From: Paraburkholderia fungorum
Lineage (GTDB): Bacteria; Pseudomonadota; Gammaproteobacteria; Burkholderiales; Burkholderiaceae
NCBI RefSeq assembly: GCF_003610895.1
Contig: NZ_MCAS01000045.1
Location: forward strand, 186,001 to 250,000
DNA length: 64,000 nucleotides
Reading direction: 5' to 3'
The translations under genes and the position numbers were made by a program. Below are positions 32,845 through 42,803 of this stretch, piece by piece. Numbering within the stretch: the first letter of the stretch is position 1; each line of letters opens with the position of its first letter. The notes below the pieces were generated by a model. The model was not told the DNA's origin. It saw only the letters and a program-made list of their open reading frames with translations, and made no database searches.

Positions 32845-35800
32845 GTGCGTCTGACCTCGATCAAACTCGCTGGCTTCAAGTCATTCGTCGATCCCACGCA
32901 TTTCCAGGTACCGGGCCAGCTCGTCGGCGTGGTCGGACCGAATGGGTGCGGCAAGTCCAACATCATCGACGCCGTGCGCTGGGTGCTCGGCGAATCGCGC
33001 GCTTCCGAGCTGCGCGGCGAGTCGATGCAGGACGTGATCTTCAATGGCTCGACCGCGCGCAAGCCCGGTAGCCGCGCCAGCGTCGAACTCGTGTTCGACA
33101 ACGCCGACGGCCGTGCCGCCGGGCAGTGGGGGCAGTATGCCGAAATCGCCGTCAAGCGCGTGCTTACCCGCGACGGCACCTCGAGCTACTACATCAACAA
33201 CCTGCCGGCGCGCCGCCGCGACATTCAGGACATCTTCCTCGGCACCGGCCTCGGGCCGCGTGCCTACGCGATCATCGGGCAGGGCATGATCGCGCGCCTG
33301 ATCGAGGCGAAGCCGGAAGAGTTGCGCGTGTTCCTCGAAGAGGCCGCGGGCGTGTCGAAGTACAAGGAACGCCGCCGCGAAACCGAGAACCGCCTGCACG
33401 ACACGCGCGAGAATCTGACGCGGGTCGAAGACATCGTCCGCGAACTGGGGGCGAACCTCGAGAAGCTGGAAGCGCAGGCGGTCGTCGCGACCAGATACAA
33501 GGATTTGCAGGCCGACGGCGAAGAGAAGCAGCGCCTGTTGTGGCTGTTGCGCAAGAATGAAGCCGGCGGCGAGCAGGAACGTCAGCAACGTGCGATCGAA
33601 CAGGCGCAGATCGACCTCGAAGCGCAAACCGCGAAGCTGCGTGAAGTCGAAGCGCAACTCGAAACGCTGCGCGTCGCGCACTATTCCGCCAGCGACGCGA
33701 TGCAGGGTGCGCAAGGCGCGCTGTACGAGGCGAATGCCGAAGTCAGCCGCCTCGAAGCGGAAATCAAGTTCATCGTCGAATCGCGCAATCGCGTGCAGGC
33801 GCAGATCGCCGCGTTGACCGCGCAGCGCGAGCAATGGCAGTCGCAGGCGCAAAAGGCGCAAGACGATCTCGAAGACGCTGAAGAACAACTGGCGGTTGCC
33901 GAAGAAAAGGCCGCACTGGCCGAAGACGAAGCCGCCGCCAAGCATGACGCGATGCCGGCGCTCGAAGGCCGCTGGCGGGATGCGCAGACCGAACTGAACG
34001 CCGAGCGCGGCGGTATCGCGCAGACCGAACAGGCGCTCAAGCTCGAAGCGGCGCATCAGCGCAACGCCGATCAGCAATTACAGCAGTTGCAGCAGCGTCA
34101 CGAGCGGCTGAAGTCGGAAGCGGGCGGTCTCGATGCCCCGGACGAAGCGCAGCTCGAAGAGCTGCGCATGCAGCTTGCCGAGCATGAAGAAATCCTGCAC
34201 GACGCGCAGACCCGTCTCGCCGACGCGCAGGAAACGCTGCCGCGTCTGGACGGCGAACGGCGCGCCGCTCAGGAGCGGGTGCAAGCGGAGAGCGCGCAGA
34301 TTCATCAGCTCGACGCACGCCTTGCCGCGCTCAAGCAATTGCAGGAAAACGTCCAGACCGAAGGCAAGATTCAGCCGTGGCTCGAAAAGCACGAGCTGGG
34401 CGGCCTGCCGCGTCTGTGGAAGAAGCTGCACGTCGAGGCCGGTTGGGAAGCCGCGCTCGAAGCGGTGCTGCGCGAGCGGCTCGCCGCGCTGGAAGTGTCG
34501 AATCTCGACTGGGTCAAGGCGTTCGCGACCGACGCGCCGCCCGCCAAGCTTGCGTTCTACGCCCCGCCCGCAGCCGGTCAGCCGGTTGCTGCGCCGCCGG
34601 CTTTGCGCCCGCTGCTGTCGCTGGTTCGTATCGACGATGCAGGCATCCGCGCCGTGCTGAACGACTGGCTCGGCCTTGCCTTCGTGGCTGACGATCTGCA
34701 GCAGGCGCTCGCTATGCGCGCGCAATTGCCGGAAGGCGGCTCGTTCGTCGTGAAGGCGGGGCATGTGGTGACGCGCGTCGGTGTCCAGTTGTATGCCGCC
34801 GATTCCGAGCAGGCCGGCATGCTGGCCCGTCAGCAGGAAATCGAAAACCTGGCGCGTCAGGTACGTGCGCAAGCGCTGCTGGCCGATGAAGCGAAGGCCG
34901 CCGCGATCCGTGCCGAGGCCGCGCACACGCAAGCCGCACAAGCGTTGACCGACGTGCGTCAGCAGTCGGAGCGCGCGACGCAACGCGTGCACGCCTTGCA
35001 GATGGACGTGCTCAAGCGCGCCCAGGCGCATGAGCGTTACACGCAGCGCAGCACGCAAATCCGCGAAGAGCTCGGGGAAATCACGGCGCAAATCGAAGAG
35101 CAGCGCGCCTTGCGCGGCGAATCGGAGGCGAATTTTGAGCGTCACGACTCGGAGCTCGCCGAATTGCAGGCGCGTTTCGAAGACCACCAGCTGGCTTTCG
35201 AAGCACTCGACGAAACGCTTACGGCCGCGCGTGGAGAGGCGCGCGATCTCGATCGGGCCGCCACCGACGCGCGTTTCGCCGCGCGCAATATGGCGAACCG
35301 TATCGACGAATTGAAGCGCAGCATTCAGGTGTCGCACGAGCAGAGCGAGCGCGTCGCCGCGTCGCTGGAAGACGCGCGCGCCGAGCTGGAAACGATCAAC
35401 GAGCAAACCGCGCATACCGGTTTGCAGGACGCGCTCGATATCCGCGCGGTCAAGGAAGAGGCGCTGCACGCGGCACGCCTCGAACTGGACGATCTGACGG
35501 CCAAGCTGCGTGCCGCTGACGAAACCCGCCTCACCGCCGAGCGCGCGCTGCAGCCGCTGCGCGACCGCATCAACGAATTGCAGTTGAAAGAACAGGCCGC
35601 GCGCCTGAACGGCGAGCAGTTCATCGAGCAACTGGCCGCGGCCGGCGTCGACGAGGCGCAGTTGCAGGCCAAGCTCACGCCGGACATGAAGCCGTCCTAC
35701 CTGCAAGGCGAAGTCACGCGGATCAACAACGCGATCACGGCGCTCGGCCCCGTCAACATGGCCGCGCTGGACGAACTGAAAGCGGCGACCGAGCGCAAGA

Positions 35801-36363
35801 CGTTCCTCGATTCGCAATCGGCCGACCTGAACAACGCGATCGAAACGCTCGAAGACGCGATCCGCAAGATCGACGGGGAAACGCGCACGTTGCTGCAAGG
35901 CACCTTCGATCAGGTGAACAGTCATTTCGGCGAGCTGTTCCCGCGTCTGTTCGGTGGTGGCCAGGCCAGGTTGATCATGACCGGCGACGAAATTCTCGAC
36001 GCCGGCGTACAGGTGATGGCGCAACCGCCGGGCAAGAAAAATTCGACGATTCACCTGTTGTCGGGCGGCGAGAAGGCGTTGACCGCCACGGCGCTGGTGT
36101 TCGCGATGTTCCAGCTGAATCCCGCGCCGTTCTGTCTGCTCGACGAAGTGGACGCGCCGCTTGATGACGCCAACACGGAACGCTTCGCGAACCTTGTGCG
36201 CGCAATGTCGGACAAAACGCAGTTCCTGTTCATTTCGCACAACAAGATCGCGATGGAAATGGCGCAGCAACTGATCGGCGTGACCATGCAGGAGCAGGGC
36301 GTGTCGCGGATCGTTGCCGTCGACATGGAATCGGCTGCCGGTTTCGCCCAGAATATCGTTTGA
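32845..36363 (+). CDS. smc: Chromosome partition protein SMC
   Basis: 1172 residues from GTG 32845 (MRLTSIKLAGFKSFVDPT). Walker A GPNGCGKS is at 31-38. Long coiled-coil arms (about 170-500 and 670-1010, rich in Glu, Gln, Ala, Arg) flank a hinge near 520-640. The C-terminal head has LLSGGEKALTATALVFAMF near 1070 and Walker B FCLLDEVDAPLDD near 1095. It forms the Smc-ScpAB condensin that organises the chromosome. It precedes zipA, as expected in beta-proteobacteria. An N-terminal extension to 32644 is read-through of the upstream region and not real. Confidence 0.97.
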   Translation: MRLTSIKLAGFKSFVDPTHFQVPGQLVGVVGPNGCGKSNIIDAVRWVLGESRASELRGESMQDVIFNGSTARKPGSRASVELVFDNADGRAAGQWGQYAEIAVKRVLTRDGTSSYYINNLPARRRDIQDIFLGTGLGPRAYAIIGQGMIARLIEAKPEELRVFLEEAAGVSKYKERRRETENRLHDTRENLTRVEDIVRELGANLEKLEAQAVVATRYKDLQADGEEKQRLLWLLRKNEAGGEQERQQRAIEQAQIDLEAQTAKLREVEAQLETLRVAHYSASDAMQGAQGALYEANAEVSRLEAEIKFIVESRNRVQAQIAALTAQREQWQSQAQKAQDDLEDAEEQLAVAEEKAALAEDEAAAKHDAMPALEGRWRDAQTELNAERGGIAQTEQALKLEAAHQRNADQQLQQLQQRHERLKSEAGGLDAPDEAQLEELRMQLAEHEEILHDAQTRLADAQETLPRLDGERRAAQERVQAESAQIHQLDARLAALKQLQENVQTEGKIQPWLEKHELGGLPRLWKKLHVEAGWEAALEAVLRERLAALEVSNLDWVKAFATDAPPAKLAFYAPPAAGQPVAAPPALRPLLSLVRIDDAGIRAVLNDWLGLAFVADDLQQALAMRAQLPEGGSFVVKAGHVVTRVGVQLYAADSEQAGMLARQQEIENLARQVRAQALLADEAKAAAIRAEAAHTQAAQALTDVRQQSERATQRVHALQMDVLKRAQAHERYTQRSTQIREELGEITAQIEEQRALRGESEANFERHDSELAELQARFEDHQLAFEALDETLTAARGEARDLDRAATDARFAARNMANRIDELKRSIQVSHEQSERVAASLEDARAELETINEQTAHTGLQDALDIRAVKEEALHAARLELDDLTAKLRAADETRLTAERALQPLRDRINELQLKEQAARLNGEQFIEQLAAAGVDEAQLQAKLTPDMKPSYLQGEVTRINNAITALGPVNMAALDELKAATERKTFLDSQSADLNNAIETLEDAIRKIDGETRTLLQGTFDQVNSHFGELFPRLFGGGQARLIMTGDEILDAGVQVMAQPPGKKNSTIHLLSGGEKALTATALVFAMFQLNPAPFCLLDEVDAPLDDANTERFANLVRAMSDKTQFLFISHNKIAMEMAQQLIGVTMQEQGVSRIVAVDMESAAGFAQNIV

Positions 36364-36480
36364 GTTTTCGGTTAAGTTGATCATCGCGGTCTCCCGCGTT
36401 CAGCGCAGCGGCCATGGGTCGCGCGACACATGGGGCGGGTGCAAAGCCGCGCAGACAGAAGAATTGCTGATGGAGCATGC

Positions 36481-37734
36481 ATGGACGAGTTGACACTCGG
36501 TTTGATCGGCGCGGGCGCCGTGGTGGTCGGGGGCGTGGTCGTGTACAACGCGTGGCAAGGCGCGAAGGTGCGCCGCAAGATGCCACGGCCGATGCCGGCC
36601 GATGCCGCCGAAAGTTTCGCGCGGGACGATCAGGAGGAACAGAGCCCGTTTATCGAACCGGCCCGGCCGACCACCCGGCGCGAACCGGTAGTGGGTTCGG
36701 ACACGGCTGCGGAAACCGCTGCGGCACGCGTCGAACCGACATTTGGCGCCACCGCTGCGCCGCTCGATACACCGGCCGATATCCAGGCCGAGATGACGAC
36801 GCCGAACGGTTTCCCGGAAGCAGAAGGCATCGCTCAGGCCGAAGGCGGCCACGCTGCGAATGCCGACGAACCGGTCGAACCGATCCTGCCCGCCGCCACG
36901 ACGATTTCGTCGGCGCCGCCGGCTATCGTCGATCGCCGCATCGACTGTATCGTGCCGATTCGTTTGAACGGCCCGGTGGCCGGCGACAAGGTGATTCCGC
37001 TGGCGCAGCGTTTGCGCCGGGCCGGCAGCAAGCCGGTTCATATCGAAGGCAAGCTTGAAGGCGGCGCGTGGGAGTTGCTACAGAACGGTGCGCGCTATGA
37101 AGAACTGCGCGCGGCCGCGCAGCTGGCCAATCGGAGCGGCGCGCTCAACGAACTGGAGTTCTCGGAGTTCGTGACCGGCGTGCAGCAGTTTGCCGATGCG
37201 CTCGACGCGTCGCCGGAATTTCCCGACATGCTCGAAACGGTCGCGATGGCGCGCGAACTCGACGGCTTCGCCGCGCAGTGCGATGCGCAACTGTCGATCA
37301 ACGTGCTTTCCGACGGCGCGCCGTGGTCGGCGAATTATGTCCAGGCCGTGGCGTCGCAAGACGGTTTGCTGCTCTCGCGCGACGGCACGCGCTTCGTCAA
37401 GCTCGACGCGAAGCAGAGCCCGGTGTTCATGCTGCAATTCGGCGACACCAATTTCCTGCGCGACGACCTGACCTACAAGGGCGGCCAGATGATCACGCTG
37501 GTGCTCGACGTGCCGGTCGCGGACGAAGACATCCTGCCGTTCCGCCTGATGTGTGACTACGCGAAATCGCTGGCTGAGCGGATCGGCGGGCGAGTAGTCG
37601 ACGACGGGCGCCGGCCGCTGCCGGAAACCGCGTTGCTGGCGATCGAAAAGCAGTTGATGACGCTTTACGCAAAGCTCGAACAGGCGGGTATCCCGGCGGG
37701 CTCGCCGGCCACCCGGCGTTTGTTCAGCCAGTAA
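36481..37734 (+). CDS. zipA: Cell division protein ZipA
   Basis: 417 residues. The N-terminal membrane anchor (about 4-22, LTLGLIGAGAVVVGGVVVY) is followed by a charged Pro/Ala-rich linker (about 30-150), then the FtsZ-binding domain (about 155-415), with ILPFRLMCDYAKSLAERIGG near its end. ZipA tethers FtsZ to the inner membrane. It lies between smc and ligA, the conserved smc-zipA-ligA order. The linker and C-terminal region make it longer than E. coli ZipA (328 residues). Confidence 0.92.
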   Translation: MDELTLGLIGAGAVVVGGVVVYNAWQGAKVRRKMPRPMPADAAESFARDDQEEQSPFIEPARPTTRREPVVGSDTAAETAAARVEPTFGATAAPLDTPADIQAEMTTPNGFPEAEGIAQAEGGHAANADEPVEPILPAATTISSAPPAIVDRRIDCIVPIRLNGPVAGDKVIPLAQRLRRAGSKPVHIEGKLEGGAWELLQNGARYEELRAAAQLANRSGALNELEFSEFVTGVQQFADALDASPEFPDMLETVAMARELDGFAAQCDAQLSINVLSDGAPWSANYVQAVASQDGLLLSRDGTRFVKLDAKQSPVFMLQFGDTNFLRDDLTYKGGQMITLVLDVPVADEDILPFRLMCDYAKSLAERIGGRVVDDGRRPLPETALLAIEKQLMTLYAKLEQAGIPAGSPATRRLFSQ

Positions 37735-37769
37735 GGTCAGTAGAGCCTCTGTTTTTCAGGTAGTACACG

Positions 37770-37821
37770 ACGGCCGCACAATGTGCGGCCGTTGGCGTTT
37801 TGGGCCAGTCCAAAACTGGCC
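37770..37821 (+). terminator. Two hairpins after zipA, possible terminator
   Basis: ACGGCCGCAC (37770-37779) pairs perfectly with GTGCGGCCGT (37783-37792), followed by TGGCGTTTT. A second stem GGCCAGT/ACTGGCC lies at 37803-37821. The T run is short, so termination may be partial before ligA. Confidence 0.5.
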
Positions 37822-37896
37822 ATTCGGCCGATGTAAAGGGGCACGCTTCCTGCGATAATCCAATGTCTGAATTCCTTTGAAGAAGCTTCCGACAGC

Positions 37897-39963
37897 ATGG
37901 CCCGAACCCCCGCCTCCAATCCTGCAACCAGCGCTCCTGCCGAGCGGGCCGCGTGGCTGCGCGCGGAACTCGAACGCGCCAATTACGCGTACTACGTTCT
38001 CGACCAGCCGGACCTGCCGGACGCGGAGTACGACAAGCTTTTCAAGGAACTGGAGCGAATCGAGGCCGAGCATCCGGACCTGATCGTGCCGGATTCGCCC
38101 ACCCAGCGCGTGGGCGGCGAGGCGTCGAGCGGTTTCGAGCAGGTCGTGCATGATCAACCCATGCTTTCGCTGAACAACGGCTTCGCGGATGAAGACATCG
38201 TCGCGTTCGACAAGCGCGTTGGCGACGCGCTCGGCAAGAACGCAAGCGAGCCGCCGGTGCCGGTGGAATACGCGGCCGAGCTGAAGTTCGACGGTCTTGC
38301 CATCTCGCTGCGTTACGTCGACGGCGTGTTCGTCCAGGCGTCCACGCGCGGCGACGGCACCACCGGCGAGAATGTCACGCAGAACATTCGTACGATCCGT
38401 TCCATTCCGCTCAAACTCAAGGGCAAACGCATCCCGCAGGTGCTCGACGTGCGCGGTGAAGTGCTCATGTTCAAGCGCGATTTTGAGCGCCTGAACGAGC
38501 GCCAGCGGGCCGCTGAGCAGAAGGAATTTGCCAATCCGCGTAACGCTGCCGCGGGCAGCTTGCGGCAACTCGATTCGAAGATCACCGCGCAGCGGCCGCT
38601 GTCGTTTTTCGCTTATGGAATTGGCGTGCTGGAGGGGGGCGAGATGCCGGCCACCCATAGCGAGCTGCTCGACTGGTACAAGGAACTCGGCTTGCCGGTG
38701 AATGGCGAGCGGGCAGTGGTGCAGGGCGCCGAAGGCTTGCTGGGATTTTTCCGCTCGGTAGGCGAGAAGCGCGACACGCTGCCCTACGATATCGACGGCG
38801 TGGTCTACAAGGTCAACCGGCGCGACGAGCAGGATGCGCTCGGCTTTGTGTCGCGCGCGCCGCGTTTCGCTCTCGCGCACAAATTCCCCGCGCAGGAAGC
38901 GCTGACCAAACTGCTGGCGATCGACGTGCAGGTCGGCCGCACCGGTGCGATCACACCGGTGGCGCGGCTGGAACCGGTGTTCGTCGGCGGCGCGACGGTG
39001 ACCAATGCCACCTTGCATAACGAAGACGAAGTGCGCCGCAAGGACATCCGCATCGGCGACACGGTCATCGTGCGGCGCGCTGGCGACGTGATTCCCGAAG
39101 TCGTGAGCGCGCTGCTCGATCGCCGCCCGGACGACGCCCGCGAGTTCGTCATGCCTACGCACTGCCCGGTGTGCGGCTCGAGTATCGAACGGCTGCCGGA
39201 CGAGGCGATTGCGCGCTGCACAGGTGGCCTGTTCTGCCCGGCACAGCGCAAGCAGGCGCTGTGGCACTTTGCGCAGCGGCGGGCGCTGGATATCGACGGG
39301 CTCGGCGAAAAGATCATCGATCAGCTCGTCGAGCAGAATCTGGTGCGTACGCCGGCCGACCTGTTCAACGTTGGCTTTGCGACACTGGCCGAACTTGACC
39401 GCTTCGCCGAAAAGTCCGCGCAGAATCTGCTCGACTCGCTCGACAAAGCCAGGCACACCACGCTGGCGCGCTTTATTTACGCGCTCGGTATCCGGCATGT
39501 GGGCGAATCCACGGCGAAAGATCTCGCCAGGCATTTCGGCTCGCTGAATCCGATCATGGATGCCTCGGTCGAAGAATTGCTGGAGGTGAACGACGTGGGG
39601 CCCGTGGTGGCTGAGTCGATTCACCGGTTTTTCGCCGAAGAGCATAACCGCACGGTGATCGAGCAACTCCGCGCGCCGGGCAAGGTCACATGGCCGGAAG
39701 GGCCGCCCGCACCAAAGGCGCCGCAAGGCGTGCTGGCCGGCAAGACGATCGTTTTGACCGGCACCTTGCCGACGCTCGCCCGCGAAGAGGCGAAAGAAAT
39801 GCTCGAAGCGGCCGGCGCGAAAGTGGCGGGCTCGGTGTCGAAGAAAACCGACTACGTGGTGGCGGGGGCCGAAGCTGGCAGCAAGTTGGCGAAGGCCGAG
39901 GAACTCGGTATCCCGGTACTCGACGAAGATGGTATGCGTAAGCTCCTGGAGGGGCAGTTATGA
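37897..39963 (+). CDS. ligA: NAD-dependent DNA ligase
   Basis: 688 residues. It has the adenylation-site lysine in AELKFDGLAISLRY (KxDG), an OB fold, the four-cysteine zinc finger CPVCGSSIERLPDEAIARC...LFCP, helix-hairpin-helix repeats and a C-terminal BRCT domain (VLAGKTIVLTGTLPTLAREEAKEMLEAAGAKV). It seals nicks in replication and repair. It overlaps def by 4 bp (ATGA), so the two are translationally coupled. Confidence 0.97.
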   Translation: MARTPASNPATSAPAERAAWLRAELERANYAYYVLDQPDLPDAEYDKLFKELERIEAEHPDLIVPDSPTQRVGGEASSGFEQVVHDQPMLSLNNGFADEDIVAFDKRVGDALGKNASEPPVPVEYAAELKFDGLAISLRYVDGVFVQASTRGDGTTGENVTQNIRTIRSIPLKLKGKRIPQVLDVRGEVLMFKRDFERLNERQRAAEQKEFANPRNAAAGSLRQLDSKITAQRPLSFFAYGIGVLEGGEMPATHSELLDWYKELGLPVNGERAVVQGAEGLLGFFRSVGEKRDTLPYDIDGVVYKVNRRDEQDALGFVSRAPRFALAHKFPAQEALTKLLAIDVQVGRTGAITPVARLEPVFVGGATVTNATLHNEDEVRRKDIRIGDTVIVRRAGDVIPEVVSALLDRRPDDAREFVMPTHCPVCGSSIERLPDEAIARCTGGLFCPAQRKQALWHFAQRRALDIDGLGEKIIDQLVEQNLVRTPADLFNVGFATLAELDRFAEKSAQNLLDSLDKARHTTLARFIYALGIRHVGESTAKDLARHFGSLNPIMDASVEELLEVNDVGPVVAESIHRFFAEEHNRTVIEQLRAPGKVTWPEGPPAPKAPQGVLAGKTIVLTGTLPTLAREEAKEMLEAAGAKVAGSVSKKTDYVVAGAEAGSKLAKAEELGIPVLDEDGMRKLLEGQL

Positions 39964-40493
39964 TCCGTGAAATTCTCAAGATGGGCGATCCGCGCCTGTT
40001 GCTCATTGCCGATCCGGTCGATCACTTCGACACCCCCGAACTGCATGAGCTCATCAAGGACATGTTCGAGACCATGCACGACGCGAACGGCGCCGGGCTT
40101 GCCGCGCCGCAGATCGGCGTGAATCTGCAGGTGGTGATTTTCGGTTTCGGGCACAACGAACGTTATCCGGATGCGCCGCCGGTGCCGGAAACGGTGCTGA
40201 TCAATCCGACCATCACGCCGGTGTCGCTGGATATGGAAGAGGGCTGGGAAGGCTGCCTGTCCGTACCGGGCCTGCGAGGCGCGGTGAGCCGGTTTTCGAT
40301 GATCAAGTACCACGGCTTCGATCAATACGGTAATCCGATTGACCGTGTCGCCGAGGGCTTTCATGCACGCGTCGTACAACATGAGTGCGATCACCTGATC
40401 GGCAAGCTGTACCCGATGCGGATCAACGATTTCGCGAAGTTCGGTTTTACGGAAGTGCTGTTTCCGGATATGGACCCGAATAACGACGACTGA
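39960..40493 (+). CDS. def: Peptide deformylase
   Basis: 177 residues. All three family motifs are present: GAGLAAPQIG, EGCLSVPG with the metal-binding Cys, and QHECDHLIG with the two His ligands and catalytic Glu. It removes the formyl group from nascent proteins. Because the more usual def partner fmt is absent here, this may be one of several def copies, common in Burkholderia. It is followed by a bidirectional terminator. Confidence 0.96.
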   Translation: MIREILKMGDPRLLLIADPVDHFDTPELHELIKDMFETMHDANGAGLAAPQIGVNLQVVIFGFGHNERYPDAPPVPETVLINPTITPVSLDMEEGWEGCLSVPGLRGAVSRFSMIKYHGFDQYGNPIDRVAEGFHARVVQHECDHLIGKLYPMRINDFAKFGFTEVLFPDMDPNNDD

Positions 40494-40550
40494 CGCTGTA
40501 TTCTGGCCGGCGGCGAACGCGTCGACGCTTGCGCCGCCAGCATAAATAAA

Positions 40551-40580
40551 AAAGCCCACGTTTTCACGTGGGCTTTTTGT
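40551..40580. terminator. Bidirectional rho-independent terminator
   Basis: AAAGCCCACGT (40551-40561) and ACGTGGGCTTT (40566-40576) form an 11-bp stem with loop TTTC, flanked by A residues on the left and T residues on the right. It serves both def (plus) and the convergent pseudouridine synthase gene (minus). Confidence 0.9.
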
Positions 40581-40643
40581 TGGGTGAGCGTCACGGCGCG
40601 GGCACCGTGAGTTTTTCGCTGTTTGAGCGTCAGGCTCCCGGCA

Positions 40644-42797
40644 TCAGAACGACTCGTCCGCCGACAGATAGCGCCATTGGCCCGGCGGCAGTGCGCCCAG
40701 CATCACCTGACCCATGCGCACGCGCTTCAGGCCGATCACTTCGAGACCGACCAGCTCGCACATGCGGCGGATCTGACGCTTTTTGCCTTCGCGCAGCACG
40801 AAACGCAGTTGTTCGCCGTTTTGCCAGTTGACCTGTGCGGGCTTCAACGGCACGTCGTCGAGCGAGAGGCCGTGGCACAGGAGCGCGAGACTTTCCGGCG
40901 GGAAGTGGCTTTCGACATCGGTGGTGTGCTCGCCGTACGACACGCGCACCAGGTACTCCTTGTCGATCTCCGAATGGCCGCCGATCAGCTGCTTGGCAAT
41001 GCGGCCGTCCTGCGTCAGCACCAGCAAGCCCGTCGAATCGATGTCCAGGCGTCCGGCCGGCGCGAGCTGGCGCAGATGTGAAACCGAGAAGCGGATGTCC
41101 GAACTGTCGCCTTCCCAGCGGTTTTCCGGCGTGACCAGCGTGATCGCCGGTTGATAGCCGTCTTCCGCCTGGCCCGATACGAGGCCCACGGGCTTGTGGA
41201 TCAGGACCGTCACCTGGCTCGCTTGCGCGGCTTCGGCAGCGGGGTCGATCTCGATGCGCTGATCCGGACGGACCTTGGTGCCGAGCGTGTCGATCCGCTC
41301 GCCATCGACCATCACCCAGCCTTTTTCGATCCATTCGTCGGCTTCGCGGCGTGAGCACAGGCCGAGTTCCGACATCAGCTTGGACAGGCGCAGGGTGCCT
41401 GGCGCATCTTCGTAATCGCGGCGCGGCGTGCGCGGGGCGACGTCGGCGTCATCGTCGCGTTCGGCTCTGGCTGCGGGCGCCGGGTTGCGCGGCTTGTCGG
41501 CACGCGCTGGGCGGGTGTCGTCGCCAAAGCGGCGGCCGGCGGCCGGCAGCGCCTTGTCGAAGCTGCGAGCCGGGCGTTCGCCCCGGTCGTTACGTTCGCC
41601 ACGGTCGCCGGCACGCGCCGGACGATCGCCGAATTCACGTTTGGCCGGTGCCCGTTCGCCGCGGTCGTCACGCGGCGCGCGCGCCGGACGATCCGTGCGG
41701 TCACCGTAGCCGCTTTTGACGGGCTTCGCGAAAGTGCGCTCGCCACGTTCGGACGAACCGCGCTCGCCTTCAAAACGGCGCGGCGCGCTGTCGCTGCGCG
41801 GGCCACGTTCACCGCTGCGGCGTTCCTGAGGGGCGCCACGGTCGCTGCCGAAGCGGGGGCGATCCGAGGCGTCACGCGCCGGGCGTTCGCCACGCGGGCC
41901 ACCTTCCGACGGACGGCCCGCACCTGGGCGCGGGCCGCTGAATGAGCGGCGTTCGCCTTCGTCACGGCGCGGCGCGCGGTTGCCTTCGAAACTGCGGGGG
42001 GCGCGTTCGCTGCGGTCCGGGCTTCCTTCGAACCGGCGGGGTGCGCCCTGGCTGCGTTCGGTGCGATCTGCACCGCCTTCAAAGCGACGGGGCGAGCGCT
42101 CGCTGCGCTCGCCACTGCCTTCAAACCGGCGCGGCGCGCCCTGGCTGCGTTCACCGTCAGCGCGGCGGGGCGCACGATCGCTGCCGCCTTCAAACCGGCG
42201 GGGTGCACGATCGCCATCGTCCCGGCGCGGCGCACGGTCGCCGCCCTCAAACCGGCGCGGAGCGCGTTCACTACGATCAGCACCACCTTCAAACTTGCGG
42301 GGTGCACGAGCACCCTCGTCCCGCCGTGGAGCACGATCGGCGCTGCCTTCGAAGCGGCGCGGAGCGCTTTGGCTACGTTCGCCGTCAGCGCGCCGCGGCG
42401 CACGCTCGCCACCGCCTTCAAACCGACGCGGAGCGCGCTCGCCACCACCTTCAAAGCGGCGCGGCGCACCACCGGCCCCTTCACGGCGCGGCGGCCGATC
42501 CGACGGTGCGCGGCGCGCAGCGCCGGCACCACCCGCATCCCGCTCGCGGGAAAACGATCCTTCAGCCCGTGGCGCACGCGCACCGGCGCCTGCGGGCTTG
42601 CCTGCACCGGCTGGCCGCTTGCCGCCGCCCGCTGCGCCGGCGCCTTCGCCTCGTGCCCCGTTAAACCCGGCCGTCGGTGTGGACGGCCTTGGCCCGCTCG
42701 GACGCGTCGGCTTACGTGCCGAGGTGCTTCCGGTACGGACAGGGGCGCGTTCGGACGAAGCCGGCCGCGGGTGCTTGGCTGTTAATTTGACTCGCAT
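40644..42797 (-). CDS. 23S rRNA pseudouridine synthase, RsuA/RluB/E/F family, with giant Arg/Gly-rich N-terminal extension
   Basis: 717 residues. The first about 465 are low-complexity and positively charged, built of degenerate repeats such as APRRFEGGSDRAPRR and DGERSQGAPRRFEG. The enzyme core begins near residue 469: S4-like RNA-binding domain LRLSKLMSELGLCSRREADEW, then HKPVGLVSG, catalytic Asp585 in AGRLDIDSTGLLVLTQDG, and EGKKRQIRRMCELVG. Closest by pattern to RluB/RluF, so it probably modifies U2605 or U2604 of 23S rRNA. The extension is several times longer than in E. coli and resembles RGG-type RNA-binding tails. One ATG at 42797; no frameshift seen. Confidence 0.9.
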   Translation of the reverse strand: MRVKLTAKHPRPASSERAPVRTGSTSARKPTRPSGPRPSTPTAGFNGARGEGAGAAGGGKRPAGAGKPAGAGARAPRAEGSFSRERDAGGAGAARRAPSDRPPRREGAGGAPRRFEGGGERAPRRFEGGGERAPRRADGERSQSAPRRFEGSADRAPRRDEGARAPRKFEGGADRSERAPRRFEGGDRAPRRDDGDRAPRRFEGGSDRAPRRADGERSQGAPRRFEGSGERSERSPRRFEGGADRTERSQGAPRRFEGSPDRSERAPRSFEGNRAPRRDEGERRSFSGPRPGAGRPSEGGPRGERPARDASDRPRFGSDRGAPQERRSGERGPRSDSAPRRFEGERGSSERGERTFAKPVKSGYGDRTDRPARAPRDDRGERAPAKREFGDRPARAGDRGERNDRGERPARSFDKALPAAGRRFGDDTRPARADKPRNPAPAARAERDDDADVAPRTPRRDYEDAPGTLRLSKLMSELGLCSRREADEWIEKGWVMVDGERIDTLGTKVRPDQRIEIDPAAEAAQASQVTVLIHKPVGLVSGQAEDGYQPAITLVTPENRWEGDSSDIRFSVSHLRQLAPAGRLDIDSTGLLVLTQDGRIAKQLIGGHSEIDKEYLVRVSYGEHTTDVESHFPPESLALLCHGLSLDDVPLKPAQVNWQNGEQLRFVLREGKKRQIRRMCELVGLEVIGLKRVRMGQVMLGALPPGQWRYLSADESF

Positions 42798-42803
42798 GAA
42801 ATC

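Noticed and set aside
34078..36384. 768-codon open frame antisense to smc
   Set aside because: Shadow of high-GC coding bias opposite smc; no domain, and smc is unambiguous.
41375..42607. Ala/Arg-rich frame within the pseudouridine synthase gene, same strand
   Set aside because: Out-of-frame translation of the repeat-rich extension; the S4 and catalytic motifs lie in the other frame.
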